A stretch of 64,000 nt of DNA from Carboxylicivirga litoralis (lineage in GTDB: Bacteria > Bacteroidota > Bacteroidia > Bacteroidales > Marinilabiliaceae). The translations under genes and the position numbers were made by a program. The notes below the pieces were generated by a model. That model saw only the letters and a program-made list of their open reading frames with translations. It made no database searches and was not told where the DNA came from. Location of the stretch: contig NZ_JAFMVC010000007.1 in the NCBI RefSeq assembly GCF_025499605.1, positions 1 to 64,000 of the forward strand, read 5' to 3'. Positions 51,852-61,356 of the stretch are shown here, piece after piece (position 1 is the stretch's first letter; every line of letters begins with the position of its first letter).

Positions 51852-54158
51852 TTAGAAACTATACATCTCGTTTGTCACACGGATAAATTTCTCGTCTCCT
51901 AACTTCCTATACTCCACTTTCGGCCCATTCCAGGCTTGAGGCCAGCCGCCAATAACATTGTTAAGATACACCAGTTTTACCGGGTGTTTGCCCTTTGCCA
52001 AGGCAATCGTTGTGTTATGACGTGAGAAGCGCTTGACTTCTCCATCGTTATCAATCAATAACTGCCCTGCAATATAAAACTGGTCAAGATTGGTTTGAAA
52101 TTCGTAAACACCATCTTCTTCAATGGTAAGGTAACCAGTAAATATATGCGATGACGGTTGTTTATAATCGGTCTTCCTGTATTTACTCCCCCGGTTTTCA
52201 ACCAGTCCATCCCTTTCTTTCCAGTCCGTCACTTTATCTATATTTGCAGCATACACAAATGTTTTGTCAATGTATTGTTCAGCTAATCCCTCTTTGGTAG
52301 TTTCAGCACTTACAGCCCTGTGTTTATTAGTTTTATTAATTTCAATAGTTCTGGCTTTACTCATTTTACCATGCGGCAAAAGTGTTGCAATCTTAATGGT
52401 TTTATCTTCTGTGAAAGTAAGTACGTTTTTATACACATCTGACGTTGTTGTTGGTTCAGAACCATCAGTGGTATACACCATAGGGTAATTACGAGTATTC
52501 GTGAATTCTAGCCTGGCCTTATCAAGATACACCACTTTATCCACCGGTCCTTCGGGCAAAGGAATGTGATAGTTAATAGTGTGTAAATCCAATCGGACTA
52601 AATTGTTATCCAAGCGCTTAACAAAACTCTGATAGTCTTTCTGTGCTTTCGATGTCCAGTTTACTTCGGCCAGTGCTATTAAACGTGGATAAACGCGATA
52701 TTCCACTAATGCTGGCGTATACATATACTCGGTCCACACGTTGCCTTGGGTTCCCAACACATGGTGCACCTTATCAGCTTCTAATTCGGCAGGCACAGGT
52801 TCGTAATTATAAGCTTCTTCGAGCGTGGTGTAACCACCGATGGCAACCGGTTCAATGCGGTAATCACCCTGATAATGGTCGAGGTAACACCAATTACCGG
52901 GCGTCATCACCACATCGTGTCCTTGCGAGGCGGCTTCAATGCCTCCTTCTTCACCACGCCACGACATAACAGCTGCTGATTCAGCCAAGCCTCCTTCTAG
53001 TATCTCGTCCCAGCCAATCATCTTTTTGTTGTGGGCTATCAATACTTTTTCAATGCGTTTTATGAAATAGCTTTGTAGCTCGTGCTCATCTTTTAGCCCT
53101 TCCTGTCTCATGCGCCTTTGACACTTTCGGCACTTCTCCCAACGTTCTTTTGGGCACTCATCACCACCAATATGAAAATAAGGCGATGGAAACAATGCCA
53201 CTACTTCGTCAATCACATCCTCTAAAAACTGAAACGTATCATCGTTGCCGGCACAATACACATCGGGCTCTACCCCCCACACATTACGCACCTCAAAAGG
53301 ACCTCCGGTACACGAGTACTCCGGGTAGGCGGCCAGAGCGGCCAATGCATGTCCAGGCAATTCAATCTCTGGCACCACGGTGATAAAGCGTTCGGCCGCA
53401 TAGGCAACAATCTCTTTCACATCCTCCTGTGAATAATAACCGGAGTAAGTATGTCCCTCACCTTCAATACGTGTTGCTCCAACCTCAGTTAACCTGGGAT
53501 ATTTTTTAATCTCGATACGCCAGGCCTGGTCTTCAGTCAGGTGCCAGTGGAAAGTATTCATTTTAAACATGGCCATCATATCCAGGTGCTTCTTAATATT
53601 TTCCACAGGCACAAAATGACGGCATACATCCAGATGCATCCCGCGCCACTTAAAGCGAGGTTTATCTTTGATTTCAACGGCAGGAATAGTCCACATCGAC
53701 TTCTTCACAAGGCTTGAGCTTTCAATTTCGGCAGGTAATAACTGTAGTAATGTTTGCAGACCATAAAAAAGGCCTTGCGCCGAACCGCCACTGATGTATA
53801 CAAAATCTTTTGTCACAGATAAAGCATAAGCCTCTTTACCTCCTGGCAAAGCAGTATTGATATTTAGAGAAACAAAGTTATTGGAAGGTTCTTCTTTTGC
53901 TGTTTCTAACTCAAATCCAGTAGATTGCTTTATTTTGTCTGAAAAAAACGTAATTATTGAATCGGTTTCTTCATTTTGGACCACCCACTTGGTTGATTTG
54001 TTTAATACAAAGGAGCCTGCCATTGGAGTAATTTTTTCAGGCAATGGAATGACATGTGTTGTATTTGATTGCGACATCTTTTTCTTTTGTGGTGAGCAAG
54101 CCAGGCAAAGGCTTATTAGGAATAGGGAAATCCAACTGAAAATATTCATTCTTCTCAT
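51852..54158 (-). CDS. Beta-N-acetylhexosaminidase (GH20) lipoprotein
   Basis: Exo-glycosidase of 768 residues that removes terminal N-acetylglucosamine or N-acetylgalactosamine. The lipobox has Cys21 (LCLACS). A GH20b domain (about 35-160) comes before the catalytic barrel, which includes RGMHLDVCRHF (172-182), HWHLTEDQAWRIE (204-216) and the catalytic pair D333-E334 in HIGGDECP. The C-terminal part has a chitobiase-like Ig segment (YTTDGSEPTTTS) and a PA14-like beta domain. It is surface or periplasmic. A second Met at 54149 is an alternative start. It is monocistronic on the minus strand. Confidence 0.93.
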   Translation of the reverse strand: MRRMNIFSWISLFLISLCLACSPQKKKMSQSNTTHVIPLPEKITPMAGSFVLNKSTKWVVQNEETDSIITFFSDKIKQSTGFELETAKEEPSNNFVSLNINTALPGGKEAYALSVTKDFVYISGGSAQGLFYGLQTLLQLLPAEIESSSLVKKSMWTIPAVEIKDKPRFKWRGMHLDVCRHFVPVENIKKHLDMMAMFKMNTFHWHLTEDQAWRIEIKKYPRLTEVGATRIEGEGHTYSGYYSQEDVKEIVAYAAERFITVVPEIELPGHALAALAAYPEYSCTGGPFEVRNVWGVEPDVYCAGNDDTFQFLEDVIDEVVALFPSPYFHIGGDECPKERWEKCRKCQRRMRQEGLKDEHELQSYFIKRIEKVLIAHNKKMIGWDEILEGGLAESAAVMSWRGEEGGIEAASQGHDVVMTPGNWCYLDHYQGDYRIEPVAIGGYTTLEEAYNYEPVPAELEADKVHHVLGTQGNVWTEYMYTPALVEYRVYPRLIALAEVNWTSKAQKDYQSFVKRLDNNLVRLDLHTINYHIPLPEGPVDKVVYLDKARLEFTNTRNYPMVYTTDGSEPTTTSDVYKNVLTFTEDKTIKIATLLPHGKMSKARTIEINKTNKHRAVSAETTKEGLAEQYIDKTFVYAANIDKVTDWKERDGLVENRGSKYRKTDYKQPSSHIFTGYLTIEEDGVYEFQTNLDQFYIAGQLLIDNDGEVKRFSRHNTTIALAKGKHPVKLVYLNNVIGGWPQAWNGPKVEYRKLGDEKFIRVTNEMYSF

Positions 54159-54347
54159 CGTTCATTAGGTTTAAGATTTATCACTGGCAAGTCGTTAAAC
54201 TTGCAACAAGTGCCATGCATTGCATGTTACGTCACGTAAATATATTACTAAAAAAAATAAATTGCTTGCCGAAAAATTCTCCTAAAACGATATCTCACTG
54301 CACTGAACAAATAATCGTATCTTCGCAGCAGAAAAGAAAAAAGGATT

Positions 54348-55232
54348 ATGACACATAAAGCAGGCTTTGTAAATATTGTAGGAAACCCCAATGTTGGAAA
54401 ATCAACTTTATCCAACGAATTGGTGGGTGAGCGCTTATCGATTATCACATCAAAAGCACAAACCACCAGGCACCGTATTTTTGGTATTGTGAATAAACCA
54501 GAGTACCAAATTGTATTTTCGGACACGCCAGGGGTGTTAAAACCTAATTATAAGTTACAAGAGTCGATGCTGAAGTTTTCAAAATCGGCCTTGACCGATG
54601 CCGACATCATATTATATGTAACTGATACTTTTGAAAAGCCGGATAAAAACGATGATTTTTTAAGTTCGGTACAAAAAACTGATATCCCTGTTTTATTGGT
54701 AGTGAATAAAATTGACCTCATCGACCAAAATAAGCTGGATGACATTATGGACTTTTGGAAAGTACAATTGCCCAATGCGGAAGTTTTCCCCATGTCGGCT
54801 CTGCATAAGTTCAATGTTCAGAATTTATTTGACCGCATTATTGAGTTATTGCCCGATTCACCACCTTATTTCGATAAAGAATCATTGACAGATAAATCAG
54901 AACGTTTTTTTGTGACAGAGATTATCCGCGAAAAGATTCTGGTTCAATACAAAAAAGAAATTCCTTACTCAGTTGAAGTGGAAGTGGAGGAATTTAAAGA
55001 AGCTGAAGAACGTATTGATATCCGTGCAGTAATTCATGTAGCACGTGAGTCGCAAAAAGGCATTATTATTGGTCATAAAGGTGTCAAGTTAAAGTGGGTA
55101 GGCATTGAAGCCCGCAAAGACATGGAAGGCTTCTTTAAGAAAAAAGTGAACCTGACTACTTACGTTAAAGTAAGTAAAGACTGGCGCGATAAAGAAAACT
55201 TTTTGCGCGGCCATGGTTATGAGTTGAAGTAA
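54348..55232 (+). CDS. era: GTPase Era
   Basis: Ras-like GTPase of 294 residues needed for 16S rRNA processing and 30S maturation. It has G1 GNPNVGKST (12-20), G3 DTPG, G4 NKID and the C-terminal KH domain with GIIIGHKGVKLKWVG. All blocks of a complete Era are present. It lies directly upstream of der in the same direction, with a separate promoter for der. Confidence 0.96.
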   Translation: MTHKAGFVNIVGNPNVGKSTLSNELVGERLSIITSKAQTTRHRIFGIVNKPEYQIVFSDTPGVLKPNYKLQESMLKFSKSALTDADIILYVTDTFEKPDKNDDFLSSVQKTDIPVLLVVNKIDLIDQNKLDDIMDFWKVQLPNAEVFPMSALHKFNVQNLFDRIIELLPDSPPYFDKESLTDKSERFFVTEIIREKILVQYKKEIPYSVEVEVEEFKEAEERIDIRAVIHVARESQKGIIIGHKGVKLKWVGIEARKDMEGFFKKKVNLTTYVKVSKDWRDKENFLRGHGYELK

Positions 55233-55236
55233 AAAG

Positions 55237-55280
55237 ACACGAGACGGAGGACGGAAGACAGGAGACGGAGGACAAAGATA
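55237..55280. repeat. Purine-rich direct repeat
   Basis: GAGACGGAGGAC occurs at 55241-55252 and again at 55262-55273, with related GACGGAAGACAG words between. It lies between era and der and has no coding role. Confidence 0.5.
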
Positions 55281-55303
55281 AAAGGCAGAGGCTTTAATTA
55301 AAA

Positions 55304-55334
55304 TTGGTGTATAGCAGTAGTTTAATTACCTTTG
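55304..55334 (+). promoter_or_regulatory. Promoter of der
   Basis: TTG (55304-55306) and TACCTTTG (55327-55334) are separated by 20 nt. The Der start codon at 55365 is 30 nt downstream. Confidence 0.55.
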
Positions 55335-55364
55335 CAGCCCCGAAAAAACAAAAGAATTATCGTC

Positions 55365-56669
55365 ATGGGAAATATAGTTGCAATTGTTGGTCGCCCTAAT
55401 GTGGGAAAATCAACACTTTTTAATCGATTAACCGGAACGCGCCAAGCTATTGTGAATGAGGAAGCCGGTGTAACACGCGACCGCTTATATGGCAAAGCAT
55501 TTTGGAATGGTGTAGACTTTTCGGTGATTGATACCGGCGGTTATGCAACCAACTCTGATGATATTTTTGAAGAAGCCATTCGTCGCCAGGTATTGATTGC
55601 TATTGAGGAAGCAGACATTATTGTTTTTGTAGTGGATGTTGTAACTGGCATCACCGACTATGACGAAGGCGTAGCAGATGTATTGCGTCGTTCGGAAAAA
55701 CCGGTACTGATGGTGGTTAATAAGGTTGATAACAATGAACGTATCACCGAATCGAGTTACTTTTACTCATTAGGATTAGAACACCTCTATCCTATTTCGG
55801 CGATTAATGGCGCTGGCACAGGAGAGTTTCTGGATAAGCTGGTATCCATGTTTCCAAAAGATGAAAACGAGCAGGAACTAGACCTACCTAAGTTCACCAT
55901 TGTGGGGCGTCCTAATGCTGGTAAATCTTCGATTATCAATGCCTTCATTGGTGAGGAACGAAATATTGTAACGCCGATTTCAGGTACCACACGTGACTCT
56001 ATTTTTACACGCTACAATAAATTTGGCCACGACTTTTATTTAGTTGACACAGCTGGTTTACGCAAAAAATCAAAAGTTAACGAAGATTTGGAGTTCTATT
56101 CGGTGATGCGCGCTGTCCGTGCCATTGAAAACTCTGATGTTTGTATGCTGATGATTGATGCCACGCGCGGTTTTGAAGCACAGGATCAGAAGATCTTTAA
56201 CTTGATTCAGCGCAACAAAAAAGGTATTGTTGTATTGGTTAACAAGTGGGACCTGATTGAGAAAGATACGCATACGGTTAAGAAGTTTGAGGCAATGGTG
56301 CGCGATGCCATGGCGCCATACACCGATTTCCCCATTGTGTTTACTTCAGCCATCACCAAGCAGCGTATTCACAAGGCCATTGAAGAAGCTTTGCAGGTAT
56401 ATGAAAACAAGGAGACGAAAATTACGACTTCTAAATTGAATGATACTTTACTGCCTTTAATTGATAAGTTTCCGCCTCCATCAACCAAAGGTAAATTCAT
56501 AAAAATCAAATATGTAACACAGCTACCAACGCAATCCCCAACGTTTGCGTTCTTCTGTAACCTGCCGCAATACATTAAAGATCCATATAAGCGTTTCTTA
56601 GAAAATAAGATTCGTGAAAACTGGAATTTTAATGGCGTGCAAGTCAACATTGTGTTACGTAAAAAATAA
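55365..56669 (+). CDS. der: GTPase Der (EngA)
   Basis: Essential ribosome-assembly GTPase of 434 residues with two tandem G domains: the first with GRPNVGKST (9-17) and DTGGY, the second with GRPNAGKSS and DTAGLRKKS. The C-terminal KH-like domain ends HIVLRKK-like (VNIVLRKK). The ATG at 55365 places the first G1 motif at the usual distance; the frame is open further upstream to 55332 without support. A hairpin at 56700-56739 (CGAGGTGC with GCACCTCG) may serve as its terminator. Confidence 0.95.
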   Translation: MGNIVAIVGRPNVGKSTLFNRLTGTRQAIVNEEAGVTRDRLYGKAFWNGVDFSVIDTGGYATNSDDIFEEAIRRQVLIAIEEADIIVFVVDVVTGITDYDEGVADVLRRSEKPVLMVVNKVDNNERITESSYFYSLGLEHLYPISAINGAGTGEFLDKLVSMFPKDENEQELDLPKFTIVGRPNAGKSSIINAFIGEERNIVTPISGTTRDSIFTRYNKFGHDFYLVDTAGLRKKSKVNEDLEFYSVMRAVRAIENSDVCMLMIDATRGFEAQDQKIFNLIQRNKKGIVVLVNKWDLIEKDTHTVKKFEAMVRDAMAPYTDFPIVFTSAITKQRIHKAIEEALQVYENKETKITTSKLNDTLLPLIDKFPPPSTKGKFIKIKYVTQLPTQSPTFAFFCNLPQYIKDPYKRFLENKIRENWNFNGVQVNIVLRKK

Positions 56670-56843
56670 GATCAGAGACACCATCTTTGATTAACTGTTC
56701 GAGGTGCCACTATTACCATTGGGTAAAAGTCGCACCTCGAATAATATAAACCATTGCAAACTTTTTGGCTATATTTGCCATTGGCTCAGCTTTTCGGTGC
56801 CACTTGTTGTATTATAATTCGAACGAATTGATTGATATAAATT

Positions 56844-58868
56844 ATGACATTTAGCTTCAACAAATACCTTCTAACCCTAATAATAAGCCTTTTATTCGTC
56901 TCCTATTCATCTGCTCAACGCAAGCTTAGTAGTGGAGGCCCCGACCAAATGGGCATGGGGCAAGGCGATGGTCAAATGGGCGAAGGTGAACAACCACAAG
57001 GTGATTTTATCCCTCCTGATGTAAATGCATGGAAACTAAGAGACCATTTTACATTTAGTGACACGGTTGCTGTTGATACCATGTCAAATGGTTATCAAAT
57101 TTATAACCCAATCTTTAAAAAGAGCATTGCTCAAAACTGGCTGGGAAACATGAATTCAGCTAACCAATCGATGATTTTTGATGAGCAGGAAAAGCATTAC
57201 GGCTATCTGTTTTATAATTCGTTCCTGACCTATATTCCTCAGCCGCACGAAATATATTTCTACAACACTAAAACACCATACGTTAATCTAACCTATCATT
57301 TCGGTGGTCCCAAGCGTCGTTCTGAGGAGGCAATTAGTGCTCTATACACGCAAAATATCAATAAGCATTTTAATGTTGGCCTGCAATACCAGCTCAACTC
57401 ATCAATTGGATTATACCAGGGACAAAAAGCTGAAAATCAAAACTTCAAATTCTGGAGTAGTTATAATGGCAAACGCTATAACATGCACATGGCCTTCATT
57501 TATGCTAAAATTGAAAACCAGGAAAATGGTGGTATTAATCTGACCGGTGCCGAAAATAAATTCAATGATCTGGAGCCCGACGAAATACCCGTCCATTTCC
57601 AAACAGCCTACACCAAAATAAACAACCTGCAGTTTTTTTACAACCATTCGTTATCAATTGGAAACATAAGTGTTCAAGACAAAGACTCGACGATTAACGA
57701 ATTACCGGTCAGCACCATATTCCACACGCTAAAATTTGATCAAGGAAAACGCGAGTACCAAATTGATGATTTAGAATCATACTACATCACTGATTCTCCC
57801 TATTATCCAAATATTTACCGCGACTCACTACAAACACGAGATAGTACTCTTTACAACAACCTGGTTAATACATTCCAGATTAAATTTAACGAAGAAGCTA
57901 ACTCTCTTTTACGTTTTGGACTTAGAGCCTATATTACAAACGACATCATGTACTATAAATTTCCCGGGCAGACGACCTACGGATTGGATGATGAGAATAA
58001 AGGCATTATTAATTACCAAACACGAGACACAACGCTGGTTAACTCTGCAATTGGCGGTCAGATATTTAAAAACCTGGGTAAGAACTTCTGGTGGAATGCC
58101 GGTCTTAAGTTTTATTTTCAGGGCTATCGGGCTGGAGATTCTGAAATTACTGGTAATTTAAATTCTCAATTCCGCATCCATAAAGACACGGCTGGGTTCT
58201 TTGCCAATGGAGGCATCTACTTGCGTCAACCTGAGTTATTTGAAAACCAATACTTCTCCAACCACTTACAATGGAAAGAAGATTTTAACCAGGTGAAAAG
58301 TGTGCGTATCCGAGGTGGAATTCGAATCCCAACCCGACGTATTGAAATAAGCGGTGGTGCTAACATAGTCACTGAACACATCTACTGGAATGCATCGGGC
58401 TTACCTATTCAAACAAGCACTGTGGTTCAGGTTCTGAGCGCACGTTTAAAAAAGCATTTTAAATTGGGTCGTATTCATAGTGTGAATGATATTATCGCCC
58501 AATATACCAGCCATGATGAATATATACCTGTTCCTAAATTGGCGTTATACAACTCTACGTATTATCAAAATACACTATTCAAGGTATTACATTTCCAGAT
58601 TGGTTTTGATGCCAGATACAATAGTAAGTACTATGCTCCAATGTATATGCCGGCAACAGGACAGTTTGTGAATCAACGCACTGAAAAAGTGGGCGACTAT
58701 CCTTTTATTGATGTATTTGCCAACTTTCAGCTGAAACGAGCCCGCATCTACGTTAAATTCGACCATGTTAATGAAGGTTATCCAAACGAACCATATTACA
58801 CCTCGTATCAATATCCCGGCAATCCACGCAGCCTTAAATTTGGCGTATCGTGGAATTTTTATGACTAA
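56844..58868 (+). CDS. Putative porin (large outer-membrane beta-barrel)
   Basis: Outer-membrane protein of 674 residues. A signal peptide (1-24, YSSAQ) is followed by a low-complexity Gly/Gln/Met/Asp stretch (30-55) and about 600 residues of alternating strands, ending in FGVSWNFYD. It matches the Bacteroidota 'putative porin' family by layout (YQIYNPIF, NSANQSM, YNTKTPYVNLTYHFGGPKR). Channel function and substrate are unknown. A -7-like TATATTTG at 56770-56777 lies upstream. It is followed by a palindromic terminator at 58894-58923. Confidence 0.8.
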   Translation: MTFSFNKYLLTLIISLLFVSYSSAQRKLSSGGPDQMGMGQGDGQMGEGEQPQGDFIPPDVNAWKLRDHFTFSDTVAVDTMSNGYQIYNPIFKKSIAQNWLGNMNSANQSMIFDEQEKHYGYLFYNSFLTYIPQPHEIYFYNTKTPYVNLTYHFGGPKRRSEEAISALYTQNINKHFNVGLQYQLNSSIGLYQGQKAENQNFKFWSSYNGKRYNMHMAFIYAKIENQENGGINLTGAENKFNDLEPDEIPVHFQTAYTKINNLQFFYNHSLSIGNISVQDKDSTINELPVSTIFHTLKFDQGKREYQIDDLESYYITDSPYYPNIYRDSLQTRDSTLYNNLVNTFQIKFNEEANSLLRFGLRAYITNDIMYYKFPGQTTYGLDDENKGIINYQTRDTTLVNSAIGGQIFKNLGKNFWWNAGLKFYFQGYRAGDSEITGNLNSQFRIHKDTAGFFANGGIYLRQPELFENQYFSNHLQWKEDFNQVKSVRIRGGIRIPTRRIEISGGANIVTEHIYWNASGLPIQTSTVVQVLSARLKKHFKLGRIHSVNDIIAQYTSHDEYIPVPKLALYNSTYYQNTLFKVLHFQIGFDARYNSKYYAPMYMPATGQFVNQRTEKVGDYPFIDVFANFQLKRARIYVKFDHVNEGYPNEPYYTSYQYPGNPRSLKFGVSWNFYD

Positions 58869-58893
58869 CGAAGTAACCTAAATAACTTTTTAT

Positions 58894-58923
58894 GGGTACA
58901 AGTCATTAACTTTGTACCTGTTT
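58894..58923 (+). terminator. Probable terminator after the porin
   Basis: GGTACAA (58895-58901) pairs with TTGTACC (58912-58918), followed by TGTTTTT. The same stretch includes TAACTTTG (58907-58914), which resembles a -7 box for the next gene, so the two signals overlap. Confidence 0.5.
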
Positions 58924-58936
58924 TTAAGAAGTTGTT

Positions 58937-60349
58937 ATGATGAAATTTATCGCCTTATTAACTGTCGTTTTATTCGCTGCCAGTTGTCAATTAAAAAATG
59001 AGCAAGTAGCAGAGAAACAGCCTATCGAGTCATCGACGATAGACTTGGACGACATTGTGAAGCGTGGTAAAATACGGGTAGTTACCGACTATAACTCTAC
59101 TAACTATTTCGTTTACAAAGGGCGTCCGCTGGGTTACCAGCTTGAGCTTCTACAGGCACTTAGCAACACTCTGGGATTAAAATTAGAAATCGTTGTATCA
59201 AACAATGTTGAAAAGAACTTTGACAGCCTATTAAAAGGTGATGTGGACCTAATTGCCACCAACCTGACCATAACGCGAGACAGAACACAACAGGTAACAT
59301 TTACCGAACCTCACTGTGTTACTCACCAGGTATTGGTACAACAAAAACCATCAGATGAAAAATCAAATACTGCCAATTCTATTATTCGAAATCAGCTCGA
59401 ACTGGCAGGTAAAACAATTTACGTCCAGGAAAACTCAGCCTATGTCGCTCGCTTAAAAAATCTGGCGAATGAAATAGGTGATAGCATTCATATTGTTGAA
59501 ATACCTGATTACGAAGTGGAACAACTGATTGCTTTGGTTGCCAATGGTGAAATTCCCTATACCGTGTGTGACGACAACCTGGCTCGTATCAACCTCAACT
59601 TTTATGATAATATTGACATTGCAACAGCCGTTAGTTTTCCACAGAAAATTGCCTGGGCAGTGCGCCCCACATCTTCTGACTTAAAAGACGTGGTGGATAA
59701 CTGGCTGATTAACTTCAAAAAAACCAATCAATATAAACGTATTTACAGAAAGTACTTCATCAATAAACGTTCAACCCACCTGGTTAACTCGAGCTTCCAC
59801 TCTATCAAAGGAGGCCGTGTGTCGGCTTATGACGCCATTATTAAAGAAGAGAGCTTAAAACATAACTTAGACTGGCGATTGGTAGCCGCATTAATCTACC
59901 AGGAATCACGCTTTTTACCTGAAGTAGAAAGCTGGGCTGGTGCGATTGGTCTAATGCAATTGATGCCAAAAACTGCTGAAACATTTGGCGTTGAAAAAAT
60001 TACGTCACCACAAGATAATATTCAAGGGGGATTGAAATTCTTAATCTGGCTAGATAAACGTTTTCAGGATATCATTACGGATCCTGATGAACGACTGAAG
60101 TTTGTTTTAGCCTCGTACAATGTAGGCCCAGGCCATGTTGAAGATGCCATGCGATTGGCAGAGAAGAATAATAAAAATCCACATATTTGGGATGATAATG
60201 TAGACTACTATCTGCTTAATAAATCGAAACCATCATTTTATAACGATCCGGTTGTTAAATTTGGTTATTGTCGTGGCGAAGAACCATACCACTATGTTAA
60301 CGACATTCTGGAGCGTTACACGCATTATAAGAATGTGATAAACGATTAG
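58937..60349 (+). CDS. mltF: MltF-like membrane-bound lytic transglycosylase
   Basis: Lipoprotein of 470 residues with Cys17 in the lipobox (AASCQ). The first part (about 40-280) is a periplasmic solute-binding domain of family 3 (GKIRVVTDYNSTNYF, DLIATNLTITRDR). The C-terminal part is an SLT lytic transglycosylase with catalytic Glu323 in YQESRFLPEVES and the AIGLMQLMPKTAE block. The enzyme cuts the glycan strands of peptidoglycan. The order solute-binding plus SLT is that of MltF. Its 3' end overlaps the convergent NUDIX gene by 53 nt. Confidence 0.9.
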   Translation: MMKFIALLTVVLFAASCQLKNEQVAEKQPIESSTIDLDDIVKRGKIRVVTDYNSTNYFVYKGRPLGYQLELLQALSNTLGLKLEIVVSNNVEKNFDSLLKGDVDLIATNLTITRDRTQQVTFTEPHCVTHQVLVQQKPSDEKSNTANSIIRNQLELAGKTIYVQENSAYVARLKNLANEIGDSIHIVEIPDYEVEQLIALVANGEIPYTVCDDNLARINLNFYDNIDIATAVSFPQKIAWAVRPTSSDLKDVVDNWLINFKKTNQYKRIYRKYFINKRSTHLVNSSFHSIKGGRVSAYDAIIKEESLKHNLDWRLVAALIYQESRFLPEVESWAGAIGLMQLMPKTAETFGVEKITSPQDNIQGGLKFLIWLDKRFQDIITDPDERLKFVLASYNVGPGHVEDAMRLAEKNNKNPHIWDDNVDYYLLNKSKPSFYNDPVVKFGYCRGEEPYHYVNDILERYTHYKNVIND

Positions 60350-60977
60350 TAAAAACTTCCGATAGCTTAATTTGTTGCAAAAATTCGCTGAGCATCATGG
60401 CTGTTGCTCCCCAAATTACGTAATCGTCAATTTTGTAAAAAGGAGCATCAACACGAACACCATTAATATTGCGTGTAAAACGGTGAACAGTTTCAGGCAT
60501 TAGCAGCTGACGAACCGGCGCTTCAATGACTTCTTCCACCTCTCGTAGGTCCGGAATAAAAACCGGCTCTATTTCTGTAATGCAAACTTGCGGATAAACA
60601 ATAAAATTGGAATTGGGGATGTACAAAGAACTTAATTCTGTGATAAAACTAACCTCATCGCGATTAATGCCTATCTCTTCTTCAGCCTCGCGCAAAGCAG
60701 TGTCCAAATACGAACAATCACCCTGTTCAAATTTCCCTCCAGGAAAACTGACTTGTCCACTGTGCGCTCCATCATACGTAGGTCGTTGAATCAATGGAAT
60801 CATCCACTCATTATCCTTTTTATATAGCAAGATTAAAACACTACTTACTCTTGCTGTTTCTGGATTGTATTTAATATTCCCGGTAAATCGAACCGAGGGC
60901 GACATTAGCTTCTGTGCATCTTTTCCGGGCAGCGGTCTGGTAAGATCCCGGACAAGCAACTTAATCTCCTTCTTCAT
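60297..60977 (-). CDS. NUDIX hydrolase (CoA pyrophosphatase type)
   Basis: Pyrophosphohydrolase of 226 residues. The Nudix box is at about 81-103: GKFEQGDCSYLDTALREAEEEIG. The preceding segment (HSGQVSFPGG) is the signature of the CoA-diphosphatase NudL branch, which cleaves coenzyme A to phosphopantetheine. Its last 17 codons overlap the 3' end of the transglycosylase gene on the other strand (60297-60349), a tail-to-tail overlap. Confidence 0.88.
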   Translation of the reverse strand: MKKEIKLLVRDLTRPLPGKDAQKLMSPSVRFTGNIKYNPETARVSSVLILLYKKDNEWMIPLIQRPTYDGAHSGQVSFPGGKFEQGDCSYLDTALREAEEEIGINRDEVSFITELSSLYIPNSNFIVYPQVCITEIEPVFIPDLREVEEVIEAPVRQLLMPETVHRFTRNINGVRVDAPFYKIDDYVIWGATAMMLSEFLQQIKLSEVFTNRLSHSYNACNAPECR

Positions 60978-61356
60978 ACACTTTTCTTTACAATGTAACT
61001 TAGAAATCCAACAGTTTGTTCTCTTTTAAGTTAACAAATTGTCATGATTATTCCTAGTTTACCAGACGCTAAAATTAAGGCATAAAAAAAGCCGGGCGTT
61101 CCCGGCTATTTGTCCCATTTATTAACTTAAACCTTAATTAAGTATTTGTTCATCTCAAATCAACAACCGTACCAATAATTGTAAAACCTGATTTTTTTTG
61201 AAAAATAATTGCAATAAAAATACAAGATGCTGAATAACAAATATTTACAATTCATACGCCAAATCACAAAAAAATTCTATGTGAATTTTTTCTCTAAACA
61301 TCTTTTTAATACTGCACGATATCGCACACCAGATGTCAGTTAACGGACAATTATTT
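60978..61356. other. Intergenic region with terminator and recurring motif
   Basis: About 380 nt between two minus-strand genes. It contains the terminator at 61084-61107, then on the plus strand CCCATTTATTAACTTAAACC (61114-61133), which is a diverged relative of the motif at 1501 and 33121. The rest is AT-rich spacer. Confidence 0.5.
61084..61107 (-). terminator. Rho-independent terminator of the permease gene
   Basis: The perfect 7-bp stem AGCCGGG-CGTT-CCCGGCT (61090-61107) is followed by a T-run on the minus strand (61084-61090). It lies about 250 nt downstream of the permease stop codon. Confidence 0.8.
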
